This document shows, one piece after another, positions 16,362 through 24,397 of a DNA stretch of 36,396 nucleotides. Made by a program: the position numbers and the translations under genes. This DNA comes from Primorskyibacter aestuariivivens. Its GTDB lineage: Bacteria > Pseudomonadota > Alphaproteobacteria > Rhodobacterales > Rhodobacteraceae. The stretch covers positions 1-36,396 of the forward strand of contig NZ_JAQIOZ010000029.1 in assembly GCF_028023675.1 (NCBI RefSeq), written 5' to 3'. Position 1 is the first letter of the stretch; the number at the start of each line of letters is the position of its first letter. The notes under the pieces were generated by a model that saw nothing but the letters and a program-made list of their open reading frames with translations, did no database searches and had not been told where the DNA came from.

Positions 16362-17114
16362 ATGGCCAGAAATCTGCAAGTGGATGAGCAGGTCTTTATC
16401 CCCAAGTCGAAGATTGGCATTGAAAACGTCGAAGGTTCTGCGTTTCGGCAGAGTCGTGTGGTTGCCGTCGCGGACAGGACAATCACGATCGACTTGGTGG
16501 ACAATGATGGCAACAATGTCTCCGTGGGTTCTTCTGCAGCTCACCGAGGCCTTGGCTTCTTGATTGTAAGGATTGGAGATTTCAGGACGGAAGACAGCCT
16601 TCTAGACCCTCTTGCAAAATCAGTCCTGCAGTTTTCAAGAATTTTGGTGACAGACGAATTTGTCAGGCGGATTGACATTAGAACAATCGACGAACTCGGC
16701 AGCTACTGGGCTTTGAACCACGCGGTCTACAGTCACCTAATTTTCATTGGCCACGGCTCGCCTGATTCTATTGCATTTGGCCTCGGAGAACCCGCAAATT
16801 CCGAACAGCTTTTAGCAGCATTGGAAGTCGAAGGAGTGCAACCAAAGACGATTCTGTTCCTCGCCTGCGAAACAGGAAAGGCGCCCATCGCAAGAGAGAT
16901 ATCAACGAGCCCCGTTTGTGAATCTTACATAGCTCCATATTCGGCGGTTCACGGCGCAGACTCTTCATTGTTTGTACAAATGTTCTTGAACAAGCACCTT
17001 TTAGACGGAAGAACTACGACGGTTGCGTTTAAACATGCTTACGCAGCGATCGCGCGATGTCCATTCCGCATTTGGGAAAACGGGAACCTGAAATCTGGAT
17101 ATCACGCAAGGTGA
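16362..17114 (+). CDS. CHAT-domain (caspase-like) protease
   Basis: A 250-residue protein with a C-terminal caspase-like CHAT domain. The histidine is H131 in LIFIGHGSPD and the cysteine is C169 in ILFLACETGK, both in the typical order and spacing. The first 60 residues look like a small beta barrel (VDEQVFIPKSKIG, then TITIDLVDNDGNNVSVGSS). Bacterial CHAT proteases act in defence systems and often cut a partner protein when triggered. GAGGAA precedes the ATG; seven more codons upstream are open but lack a ribosome site. It lies 188 bases behind bilD on the same strand, so it may be an added effector or a separate defence gene. Confidence 0.8.
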   Translation: MARNLQVDEQVFIPKSKIGIENVEGSAFRQSRVVAVADRTITIDLVDNDGNNVSVGSSAAHRGLGFLIVRIGDFRTEDSLLDPLAKSVLQFSRILVTDEFVRRIDIRTIDELGSYWALNHAVYSHLIFIGHGSPDSIAFGLGEPANSEQLLAALEVEGVQPKTILFLACETGKAPIAREISTSPVCESYIAPYSAVHGADSSLFVQMFLNKHLLDGRTTTVAFKHAYAAIARCPFRIWENGNLKSGYHAR

Positions 17115-17183
17115 ATTGCCTTTTTGTTTAACATAATAAACCTTATCAGAAATTGCGCTTCAGCCTGGCACATTCTAAACTGG

Positions 17184-18237
17184 GTTGCGACAAAATCCCT
17201 ATCTTGCTGAAAGGCAAGGAGAACGGACATGGCCCACACAGAGCTGGATTTGCGAGAGAGACGCGCAATTGAAGACATGCTGAACGCGAAAGTGCCGGTG
17301 AGCAAGATCGCAGCTGAGATCGACAGGCACCGCTCAACTGTCTATCGCGAGTTCAAGCGGAACTTTTTCATCGATGATGAGCTGCCATATCTGAACGGTT
17401 ACTACGGCATGAATGCGCAGAAGTACGCGTCAGATCGGCGCGCGCGTCGGCGTAAGCTGATCCGCCTGGAAGACTTGCGCGCCCATGTCATCGCTCAATT
17501 GAAGGTCGGTTGGACGCCGGAACAGATCGCGGGTCGGCTTGGCTACGACGCTCAGCCCATTCGAGTGAGCCACGAGACGATCTATGCTTATGTCTACAGC
17601 CCCGAAGGCCAGTCTGAGCAGCTGGCCCGCCACTTGCCCAGTCGGCGCAAGAAACGCAGGCCGCGCTATGCCAGGCGTCCCAGGGGCCAGGTATTTCCGC
17701 CAGATCGATCCGTCCACCAACGCCCAGACCATGTGAAGACGCGCGAGACGTTCGGCGATTGGGAGGGCGACTTGATGATCTTTGAGCGCTCTCAGGGAAC
17801 GATGAATGTCGCCTCTCTGGTCGAGCGGAAGACCCGCTTTGCCGTCCTGTTCTGCAACAACGACCGCAGCTCGACCCACTTCATCAACAAGCTGATGGAT
17901 GTGATGGAACCCCTGCCCCAGCCAGCCCGAAAGTCGATCACTTTTGATCGAGGCTTCGAGTTCCGCGCGTGGCGCAAGCTGAAGTCGGGCATCGGCACCG
18001 ATAGCTGGTTCTGTGATCCGCAGGCGCCCTGGCAGAAGGGATCGGTCGAGAACCTGAACAAACGCGCGCGTCGGTATCTACCTCGAGACACCCAACTCGC
18101 GGCGCTCTCAAATCGCAATATGAAGGCGATTTGCGACCGCCTGAACGGCACGCCCAGAAAGTGCCTCGGATGGCGTACCCCAACCGAAGCCTTCAGAGAC
18201 GAACTGATGAAACTGAGATAGCGGAAACCGTCGCAAC
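17184..18237 (+). mobile_element. IS30-family insertion element (approximate ends)
   Basis: A single transposase gene is bracketed by an 8-base inverted repeat, GTTGCGAC at 17184-17191 and GTCGCAAC at 18230-18237, with partial similarity continuing inward. Outward matches are poor, so the true ends may lie a few bases further out, and no target duplication can be called. The element sits between the CHAT gene and an IclR gene, at the border of the defence island and the metabolic region. Confidence 0.55.
17229..18221 (+). CDS. IS30-family transposase
   Basis: A complete 330-residue transposase. The N-terminal helix-turn-helix reads KVPVSKIAAEIDRHRSTVYR, typical of IS30. A second conserved segment is WTPEQIAGRL. 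The DDE catalytic triad is intact: D181 in FGDWEGDLM, D240 in TFDRGFEF and E274 in KGSVENLNK. The final IS30-type motif with TPRKCLGWRTPTEAF is present too. AAGGAGAACGGAC precedes the ATG. The gene appears functional, so the element may still move. Confidence 0.95.
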   Translation: MAHTELDLRERRAIEDMLNAKVPVSKIAAEIDRHRSTVYREFKRNFFIDDELPYLNGYYGMNAQKYASDRRARRRKLIRLEDLRAHVIAQLKVGWTPEQIAGRLGYDAQPIRVSHETIYAYVYSPEGQSEQLARHLPSRRKKRRPRYARRPRGQVFPPDRSVHQRPDHVKTRETFGDWEGDLMIFERSQGTMNVASLVERKTRFAVLFCNNDRSSTHFINKLMDVMEPLPQPARKSITFDRGFEFRAWRKLKSGIGTDSWFCDPQAPWQKGSVENLNKRARRYLPRDTQLAALSNRNMKAICDRLNGTPRKCLGWRTPTEAFRDELMKLR

Positions 18238-18274
18238 GACCCTTGAGCCATCACTGAGTTCACACACGTTTTTC

Positions 18275-19048
18275 TTAAGTGGACACGCTTCGTGCAACTG
18301 CCAGCAGTAATGCTATCAATTCAGATTGTGAGATGCCTTTTCCCGCTTCGTCGTCCCGAATCGAAACTACGATTGCCCCTCGAACATTGTCGTCATTTCC
18401 GAGAACTGGCGCAGCATAACTCACTTCTCCCAAGATCGTCTCTTCTGCAGTCATTGCGTATCCATCGTTGGCGATGGCTTCTATGCTTTCAATCACTGCG
18501 CGCGGGTCAGTTTCTGTTTTTGGCGTTATTGGATCAAAACTCGAGGCCATCAACACTCCATCCCGATCTTTAGGTGCGAGTCCGGAAAGGATGACTCTTC
18601 CTCCTGCAGTAGCGAACGCTGGTCTCCTACGTCCAACAAGGGAAGTGAGAAAATCAGTTTCGTCACCGGCGATTCTTGCTAGATAAACGATCTCCGTTCC
18701 GTCGAGTTCACAATACGACACTCGGCCTTTTGTCTTGTCCCGGATATCGACGAGAAGAGGCCAAATCATCTTGACCAACGGGTCAGTGATCAAGAATTTA
18801 TACTGAAAATCCAGGGCTCTCAATGCAAGCTGATAAGTCTTCTTACGTTCATTTTTCTCAATATAGCCGTGAGATTCCAACGTTTTAATTGCGCGATCGA
18901 CAGTTTGAAATGTCAAGCCCGTCTCAGTTTGAATCTGCTTGTTTGTTAGCTCATGCCCATTTGCCAGAAAGCAATTCAACACACCAAACGCTCTTTCGAT
19001 AGAGTCTACAAACAATGGGTTTTCGCGTTTTTCCGAAAGTGAAGGCAT
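18275..19048 (-). CDS. IclR-family transcriptional regulator (distal copy)
   Basis: A 257-residue regulator with an N-terminal winged helix (IERAFGVLNCFLANG, then LTNKQIQTETGLTFQTVDRA) and a C-terminal GAF-like effector domain (DIRDKTKGRVSYCELDG, then GRRRPAFATAGGRVILSGL). IclR proteins control catabolic operons in answer to small organic acids. The ATG at 19048 is preferred over a TTG at 19054. It begins nine bases after the stop of the neighbouring IclR gene and is probably transcribed with it. Both point away from the transporter operon. Its stop lies just beside the IS30 end, but its length is normal, so it is not truncated. Confidence 0.9.
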   Translation of the reverse strand: MPSLSEKRENPLFVDSIERAFGVLNCFLANGHELTNKQIQTETGLTFQTVDRAIKTLESHGYIEKNERKKTYQLALRALDFQYKFLITDPLVKMIWPLLVDIRDKTKGRVSYCELDGTEIVYLARIAGDETDFLTSLVGRRRPAFATAGGRVILSGLAPKDRDGVLMASSFDPITPKTETDPRAVIESIEAIANDGYAMTAEETILGEVSYAAPVLGNDDNVRGAIVVSIRDDEAGKGISQSELIALLLAVARSVST

Positions 19049-19057
19049 ATCCAAGAC

Positions 19058-19828
19058 CTAAACAGAAATATTCATACGAGAAAGTGTAAGCGCCGTTTCC
19101 ATAGCCATCTTAGAAAGCAAACTTCGGTTCTCCGGTGCCTCCATCTCACCTACTGTTGTACCCAATCCGACGGCCGCGATCGCCTTTCCAGACGGGGAAA
19201 AAACCGGCGCACCAATGGCTGCTGACCCTTCAATAACCTCCCCCAATTGAAAGGCGAACCCATCACTGCTTGCTTGCCTGATTTTGGACCTGATCACGTC
19301 CATGTCAGTTATGGTTCGCGAAGTTGGTGTGGGTATTTTCGAAGACTGCAAGATGCGTTCACACTGCTCATCCGGCATCGTGCTCAAAATCGCTCGCCCG
19401 TAGGCACTTGATACGGCTGTCCACCTCCTGCCAGCAGGAGATACCGAAAATGCCTCTGCCCTGCTTGGGATCCTAGCAAGATACACGACCTCGTTGCCGT
19501 CCAATACCACGAGGTCCGCCCGAAGGTTGGATGTGTTGGCCAGGCGAACGAGAACAGGCATTCCCATTCGAAGTAACTGGCTATTCTTTAGATACGAGAA
19601 CGAAAGGCCAAGCAGTTTCTGACTAATTCGATATGCCCTGCCCTGCTCTTCAAATTCCAAGTAACCCATTGCGTTTAAAGTGAAAACAACACGCTGTACT
19701 GAGCTGCGATTTATCTTTGTAACCTGTGAAATCTCTTCAATTGTCAAGTCTGGCATGTCCGCAGAAAAGCACGAAAGCACGTTAAGCGCTTTGTCAAACA
19801 CACCTACTGTCTTCCTCGATTCTGCCAT
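19058..19828 (-). CDS. IclR-family transcriptional regulator (proximal copy)
   Basis: A 256-residue IclR protein with a winged helix (FDKALNVLSCFSADM, then LTIEEISQVTKINRSSVQRV) and an effector-binding domain (LANTSNLRADLVVLDG, then GRRWTAVSSAYGRAILS). It differs clearly in sequence from the next IclR gene, so the pair is not a recent duplication. GGAG lies upstream of the ATG. It diverges from the peptide-transporter operon across a 143-base gap holding an inverted repeat, and is therefore the best candidate for its controller. Confidence 0.9.
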   Translation of the reverse strand: MAESRKTVGVFDKALNVLSCFSADMPDLTIEEISQVTKINRSSVQRVVFTLNAMGYLEFEEQGRAYRISQKLLGLSFSYLKNSQLLRMGMPVLVRLANTSNLRADLVVLDGNEVVYLARIPSRAEAFSVSPAGRRWTAVSSAYGRAILSTMPDEQCERILQSSKIPTPTSRTITDMDVIRSKIRQASSDGFAFQLGEVIEGSAAIGAPVFSPSGKAIAAVGLGTTVGEMEAPENRSLLSKMAMETALTLSRMNISV

Positions 19829-19869
19829 TTTGTATTATCTCCTCAAATAACTCAGTATACTCCGCGATG

Positions 19870-19947
19870 CGATTACGCAAGCTTTCATTCGATTAAGTTG
19901 TTGACTTTTTGCCGGATGCTGTGCTCTTTTAACGGATAACGTAATCG
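19870..19947. promoter_or_regulatory. Inverted-repeat operator candidate for the transporter operon
   Basis: CGATTACG at 19870-19877 and CGTAATCG at 19940-19947 are perfect reverse complements. Extended to 17 bases the two arms still agree at about 13 positions. The 62 bases between them contain a TTGACT (19901-19906) that could be a -35 box, although no good -10 sits at 17 bases. Two copies of one recognition element around a promoter fit a dimeric or tetrameric IclR regulator that loops DNA. Binding is inferred. Confidence 0.45.
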
Positions 19948-19971
19948 TATTGCGGATCATGGGAGGAAATC

Positions 19972-21483
19972 ATGCGCAAGAAATCACTTCTCACCGGGGC
20001 AGCTTTGGCGGCATGCTTGGCCACGAGCGGTGTTCCGGCACTAGCGGGCAAGTCAGACGACACTTTGACTGTCGCCTTTGCCAAACAACTTGAAAATCTA
20101 GACGCTTACTCCGCGACTGCCCGCGAGATGATCGTCATCGCTCGCCATGTCTGGGATGGATTGCTGTATCGTGACCCAGCGACAGGTGAATACCTTGGCA
20201 ACCTAGCCGAGTCTTTTGAGTGGGTTGACGCGACAACTATTGACTTCGTGCTACGCGAAGGCGTCACATTCCACAACGGCGAAGCTTTCGATGCGGATGA
20301 CGCGGTCTATACTCTGAACTGGGTATCCAAACCTGAGAACGGCGTATCAAACCAAGGCAACGTCAACTGGATTGCCAGCGCAGAGAAAACTGGCCCCTAT
20401 TCACTGCGCCTGCACTTGAAAGAACCCTTCCCGGCGGCACTGGAATATCTGTCGGGACCCGTGGTGATGTATCCGAACGAATATCACGCCGAAGTCGGTA
20501 CTGCAGGCATGGGCAGCAACCCGGTTGGCACCGGTCCTTATAAAGTAACATCGGTCGAGGCCGGCAAACGCTATGTTTTCGAGAAAAACGACGGCTATTT
20601 TGCTGGGCCAAAAGGTACTGCAGAAATTGGCAAAATCGTTTGGCGCACCATTCCTGAACGTAACACCCAATTCGCTGAGTTGTTGTCCGGTGGCGTTGAC
20701 TGGGTTTGGCAAGTTCCGCCAGATCAGGCGGAAAAACTGGGTAAAAAATTCTCCGTGTCCAATGAGTCCACAATGCGGATCGGTTATGTTAGTTTTGACT
20801 CCGCAGGCCGCACCGGCGAGACGCCAATGTCTGACATCCGCGTTCGCAAGGCCATCGCGCATGCAATCAACCGCGAAGCGATCGTCAACGCGCTGCTGAA
20901 AGGTGCGTCCAAAGTTGTGCATTCGGCCTGTTTCCCAAGCCAATTCGGCTGCTTCCAGGACGTTGCCAAATATGACTACGACCCAGCGAGAGCCAAAGAG
21001 CTTCTAGCCGAAGCCGGGTATCCTGATGGGTTCACCGTTCCGTTCTTTGCCTATCGTGACCGCGGCTACGCAGAAGCCATTATTGGCGATCTGGCGGCTG
21101 TGGGGATCAGCGTTGACTTTGGTTACCTGAAATATGCAGCCCTGCGCGACAAGGTCCAAGGCGGTGAAGTTCCGTTCCAGTTCATGACCTGGGGATCGAA
21201 CTCGGTGAATGATGTATCGGCCATTACCAGTCACTTCTTTAGCCACGGCAAGGATGACTATGCATTGGATGCTGATGTGAAGACATGGTTGACCACGGCC
21301 GACACATCGATTGACCCAGCTGTTCGCAAGGAAAACTACGCAAAAGCGCTGAGTAAGATTGCTGACGAGGTCTACTGGCTGCCGCTGTTTTCCTATAACG
21401 TGAACTACGTCTACAGCGACGAGCTCGAGTTCACACCTTATCCGGATGAAGTTCCCCGCTTCTTCCAGGCTCGGTGGAAGTAA
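19972..21483 (+). CDS. Periplasmic substrate-binding protein of a peptide-type ABC transporter
   Basis: A 503-residue family-5 (DppA/OppA/NikA-like) binding protein that captures substrate in the periplasm. It starts with a signal peptide (MRKKSLLTGAALAACLATSG) ending at an A-L-A site near residue 25; a weak lipobox (LAAC) also exists but lies too close to the start. The family fold shows in VWDGLLYRDPATGEYLGNLAESF, the FHNGEAFDADDAVYTL motif, NPVGTGPYK and VRKAIAHAINREAI. GGGAGG precedes the ATG. It is the first gene of the operon and is followed by a strong hairpin that should favour its expression over the permeases. The ligand cannot be predicted. Confidence 0.93.
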   Translation: MRKKSLLTGAALAACLATSGVPALAGKSDDTLTVAFAKQLENLDAYSATAREMIVIARHVWDGLLYRDPATGEYLGNLAESFEWVDATTIDFVLREGVTFHNGEAFDADDAVYTLNWVSKPENGVSNQGNVNWIASAEKTGPYSLRLHLKEPFPAALEYLSGPVVMYPNEYHAEVGTAGMGSNPVGTGPYKVTSVEAGKRYVFEKNDGYFAGPKGTAEIGKIVWRTIPERNTQFAELLSGGVDWVWQVPPDQAEKLGKKFSVSNESTMRIGYVSFDSAGRTGETPMSDIRVRKAIAHAINREAIVNALLKGASKVVHSACFPSQFGCFQDVAKYDYDPARAKELLAEAGYPDGFTVPFFAYRDRGYAEAIIGDLAAVGISVDFGYLKYAALRDKVQGGEVPFQFMTWGSNSVNDVSAITSHFFSHGKDDYALDADVKTWLTTADTSIDPAVRKENYAKALSKIADEVYWLPLFSYNVNYVYSDELEFTPYPDEVPRFFQARWK

Positions 21484-21510
21484 ATCCTCCCTGAAAGACT
21501 GAGCCAACTG

Positions 21511-21545
21511 GGCGTCGGGTTGGTTTCCGACCCGACGCCTCTTTT
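21511..21545 (+). terminator. Rho-independent terminator/attenuator after the binding-protein gene
   Basis: GGCGTCGGGT (21511-21520) and ACCCGACGCC (21530-21539) form a perfect 10-bp stem with a 9-base loop, followed by TCTTTT. It lies between the binding-protein gene and the first permease gene of the same operon. Such partial terminators are common where much more binding protein than membrane components is needed. Confidence 0.85.
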
Positions 21546-21565
21546 AATTCTCAGAAAGGACCCTC

Positions 21566-22483
21566 ATGCTTATCTATAGCTTGAAGCGCCTGCTGCTCGC
21601 GATACTGGTGGCGATCACCGTTTCATTCATCAGTTTCAGCCTATTGTTCCTAGCCGGGGACCCCGCGATCGCAATGGCTGGCGAAGGTGCGACAGATCAG
21701 GACATTGAAAACATCCGTCAGCTCTATGGCTTCGACAAACCCGTTCTTGTTCAGTACTTTGACTGGCTGTTGCGGGCCATCGGTGGAAACTTGGGCGAAA
21801 GCTTTTACTTCAAAACCCCCGTTGTACACCTGATTGCGGAACACATGCCGGTAACCATGACATTGGGTGCCATGGGGATCACATTTGCTCTGTCGCTTGC
21901 AGTGCCTTTGGGTGTTCTGGCGGCCATTCGCCCCAACAGCATCATCGACCGTATCGCGCTGTTGATCTCGGTTTCAGGTCAGGCGTTGCCCAGTTTTTGG
22001 TTTGCCTTGGTTCTTGTCGTGATCTTCACTGTCACATTGGGATGGCTCCCAGCATCCGGTTCAGACACCTGGCTACATTTCCTGATGCCTACAGTTGTCC
22101 TGTCATACTATGCCGCTCCTGCCTTCATGCGCTTGACCCGCGCAGGAATGTTGGATGTGCTTGGATCCGATTACATTCGGACAGCACGCGCTAAAGGCCT
22201 GACTACGAAATCTGTTTTCCTTAAGCACGCTCTGCGCAACGCCATCATCCCAGTTGTCAGCCTCGCAGCCGTACAATTCGGCTTTATGCTTGGTGGCTCC
22301 GTGATTGTCGAAAGCATCTTTGCCCTAAATGGGGCCGGCTCTCTTGCCTGGGAATCCATTGGACGGAATGATTTTCCAACTGTTCAAGGGCTCATACTCG
22401 TCTTTGCACTGATCTACATCGTTTTGACCTTCCTCGCGGATGTTCTGAACGCTTGGCTGGATCCAAAAATCAGGATTGGTTGA
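21566..22483 (+). CDS. Peptide-type ABC transporter permease (DppB-like)
   Basis: A 305-residue inner-membrane permease with about six membrane segments, starting with one right at the N-terminus (KRLLLAILVAITVSFISFSL). The coupling motif for the ATPases appears as DYIRTARAKGLTTKSVF followed by KHALRNAIIPVVS, the EAA-type loop of the DppB family. AAAGGA precedes the ATG. It is followed after one base by the second permease gene. Confidence 0.92.
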   Translation: MLIYSLKRLLLAILVAITVSFISFSLLFLAGDPAIAMAGEGATDQDIENIRQLYGFDKPVLVQYFDWLLRAIGGNLGESFYFKTPVVHLIAEHMPVTMTLGAMGITFALSLAVPLGVLAAIRPNSIIDRIALLISVSGQALPSFWFALVLVVIFTVTLGWLPASGSDTWLHFLMPTVVLSYYAAPAFMRLTRAGMLDVLGSDYIRTARAKGLTTKSVFLKHALRNAIIPVVSLAAVQFGFMLGGSVIVESIFALNGAGSLAWESIGRNDFPTVQGLILVFALIYIVLTFLADVLNAWLDPKIRIG

Positions 22484-22484
22484 T

Positions 22485-23384
22485 ATGACTGATGTAACTC
22501 ACTCAATCGAAGAAGAAGACTTCGGGCCCTCACCGCGAGAAATCCTGAAGAAGAGCATCCTGGCACATCGTAGCCTTTTGCTAGGGTTCGGGGCCATTGT
22601 CATCATCGTCTTGGCCGCCCTGTTGGCTCCTGTCTTGGCACCCCATGATCCCTACTTGCAAGATCTGTCGATCCGATTCACTCCGCCAGTATGGCAAGAT
22701 GGTGGTAGCTGGGAACATATCCTTGGCACCGACCATCTGGGCCGCGATTACCTGTCACGTCTGCTGTATGGCGCGCGCATCTCACTGACCATTGGGATCG
22801 GCGCGGTGCTGATCTCTGGTACAATCGGCACGACGCTTGGCGTTTGTGCGGGTTACTTTGGCGGCCGCGTCGATATGGTCGTGAACTATCTAATCACCGT
22901 GCGTCTTTCTATGCCGGTGGTTCTGGTCGCTCTGGCGATTGTGGCCATCTTTGGCGGATCTCTGAACATCGTGATTATGGTCTTGGGCTTCCTGCTGTGG
23001 GATCGATTTGCCGTCGTCATGCGGTCGTCGACCATGCAGGTCCGCAACATGGATTACGTACAGTCCGCACAAGCGGTCGGCTGCTCTACGCTGCGCATCG
23101 TCCTGACGGAAATCATGCCCAATATCATGAACAACCTGATCGTTGTGGCAACGCTGGAAATGGCACATGCCATTCTATTGGAAGCAGGGCTGTCATTCCT
23201 TGGCCTAGGCGTACAGCCACCCTTACCATCTTGGGGCCTGATGGTCGCGGAAGGCAAAGAGATGCTGTTCTTTGAACCTTGGCTGATCATGATCCCTGGC
23301 GCAGCGCTGTTCATCTTGATCCTGTCAATCAACCTGATGGGCGACGGTGTGCGTGATGTCACCGCCCCTGCCGGCAAAAACTGA
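22485..23384 (+). CDS. Peptide-type ABC transporter permease (DppC-like)
   Basis: A 299-residue permease of the DppC type. It has a cytoplasmic N-terminal stretch, a first membrane helix (LLLGFGAIVIIVLAALLAPV) and the family motif HILGTDHLGRDYLSRLLYG. The coupling loop reads MDYVQSAQAVGCSTLRI. The terminal region GLSFLGLGVQPPLPSWG is a hallmark of this family. The ATG at 22485 lies one base after the dppB-like stop and is chosen over a TTG at 22476 that would overlap. Confidence 0.92.
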   Translation: MTDVTHSIEEEDFGPSPREILKKSILAHRSLLLGFGAIVIIVLAALLAPVLAPHDPYLQDLSIRFTPPVWQDGGSWEHILGTDHLGRDYLSRLLYGARISLTIGIGAVLISGTIGTTLGVCAGYFGGRVDMVVNYLITVRLSMPVVLVALAIVAIFGGSLNIVIMVLGFLLWDRFAVVMRSSTMQVRNMDYVQSAQAVGCSTLRIVLTEIMPNIMNNLIVVATLEMAHAILLEAGLSFLGLGVQPPLPSWGLMVAEGKEMLFFEPWLIMIPGAALFILILSINLMGDGVRDVTAPAGKN

Positions 23385-23395
23385 AGGAGCGCATC

Positions 23396-24397
23396 ATGAC
23401 AAACATTGTCGAAGTCGAAAATCTGCGCGTCAAAATCCCGGTCTCTGCCGGCATGCTAAACCCGGTTCGTGGGCTGACCTTTGAAATCAAAAAAGGTGAA
23501 ACGCTTTGCGTCGTCGGGGAATCCGGCAGCGGCAAATCCCTTTCGGCCTTTTCCTTGATGAAACTTCTGCCCAAGATCGCGGATATTTCCGCCGACAAAA
23601 TGCAATTCATGGGGCGGGACATTCTGAAAATGTCCCCCTCGGAACTGCAAAACATGCGCGGCAACCGCATGGCGATGATCTTTCAAGAACCGATGACAGC
23701 ACTCAACCCGTCCTACACGATTGGCAATCAATTGGTTGAAGTCCTGCGTCGCCACCAAAATGTGTCGGTCAAAGAGGCCACCGAACGGGCGATTTACCTG
23801 TTGGAAAAGGTCGGGATCACAGCGGCTGCCAGTCGCCTAAGCCAATATCCCCACCAACTATCCGGCGGTTTGCGGCAGCGGGTGGTCATCGCCATGGCGC
23901 TGATGTGTGGCCCGGATCTCATCATCGCCGATGAACCTACAACGGCATTGGATGTGACCATTCAAGCGCAAATCCTGCATCTCTTGAAAGAATTGCAGGA
24001 AGAGTTTGAAATGGCGATCTTGCTGATCACCCATGATTTGGGGGTTGTGGCGCGTATGGCCGACCGCGTGGCCGTGATGTATGCGGGTGAGTTCGTGGAA
24101 ACTGGGACTGCTGAACAGGTTTTCAAACAGCCTGTTCATCCCTACACGCAGGGCTTGCTGAGTTGCATTCCTGTCCCCGGAAAAACTGCACGCGGATCGC
24201 GTTTGGGCTCAATTCCAGGGATCGTACCGTCGCTGATCGGCGATATGCGCGGTTGTGCCTTCCGCTCCCGATGCCCACACGCAAATGGCGCCTGTCACAA
24301 TAATGTTCCATTGGAAAAATGGTCTGATGACCATTTCAAACGCTGCGTGTTGGACGACACGGCTCTAACATCCATCGCCAAGGAGGCAATCGCCTGA
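23396..24397 (+). CDS. Peptide-type ABC transporter ATP-binding protein (DppD-like)
   Basis: A 333-residue ATPase. Walker A is GESGSGKS, the Q-loop is FQEPMTALNP, the signature is LSGGLRQR and Walker B is LIIADEPTTALD. The C-terminal oligopeptide-transporter extension carries a cysteine set (GCAFRSRCPHANGACHN and a later RCVL), which in related proteins can bind an iron-sulfur cluster. GGAG precedes the ATG. It ends overlapping the next ATPase start (TGATG). Confidence 0.93.
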   Translation: MTNIVEVENLRVKIPVSAGMLNPVRGLTFEIKKGETLCVVGESGSGKSLSAFSLMKLLPKIADISADKMQFMGRDILKMSPSELQNMRGNRMAMIFQEPMTALNPSYTIGNQLVEVLRRHQNVSVKEATERAIYLLEKVGITAAASRLSQYPHQLSGGLRQRVVIAMALMCGPDLIIADEPTTALDVTIQAQILHLLKELQEEFEMAILLITHDLGVVARMADRVAVMYAGEFVETGTAEQVFKQPVHPYTQGLLSCIPVPGKTARGSRLGSIPGIVPSLIGDMRGCAFRSRCPHANGACHNNVPLEKWSDDHFKRCVLDDTALTSIAKEAIA

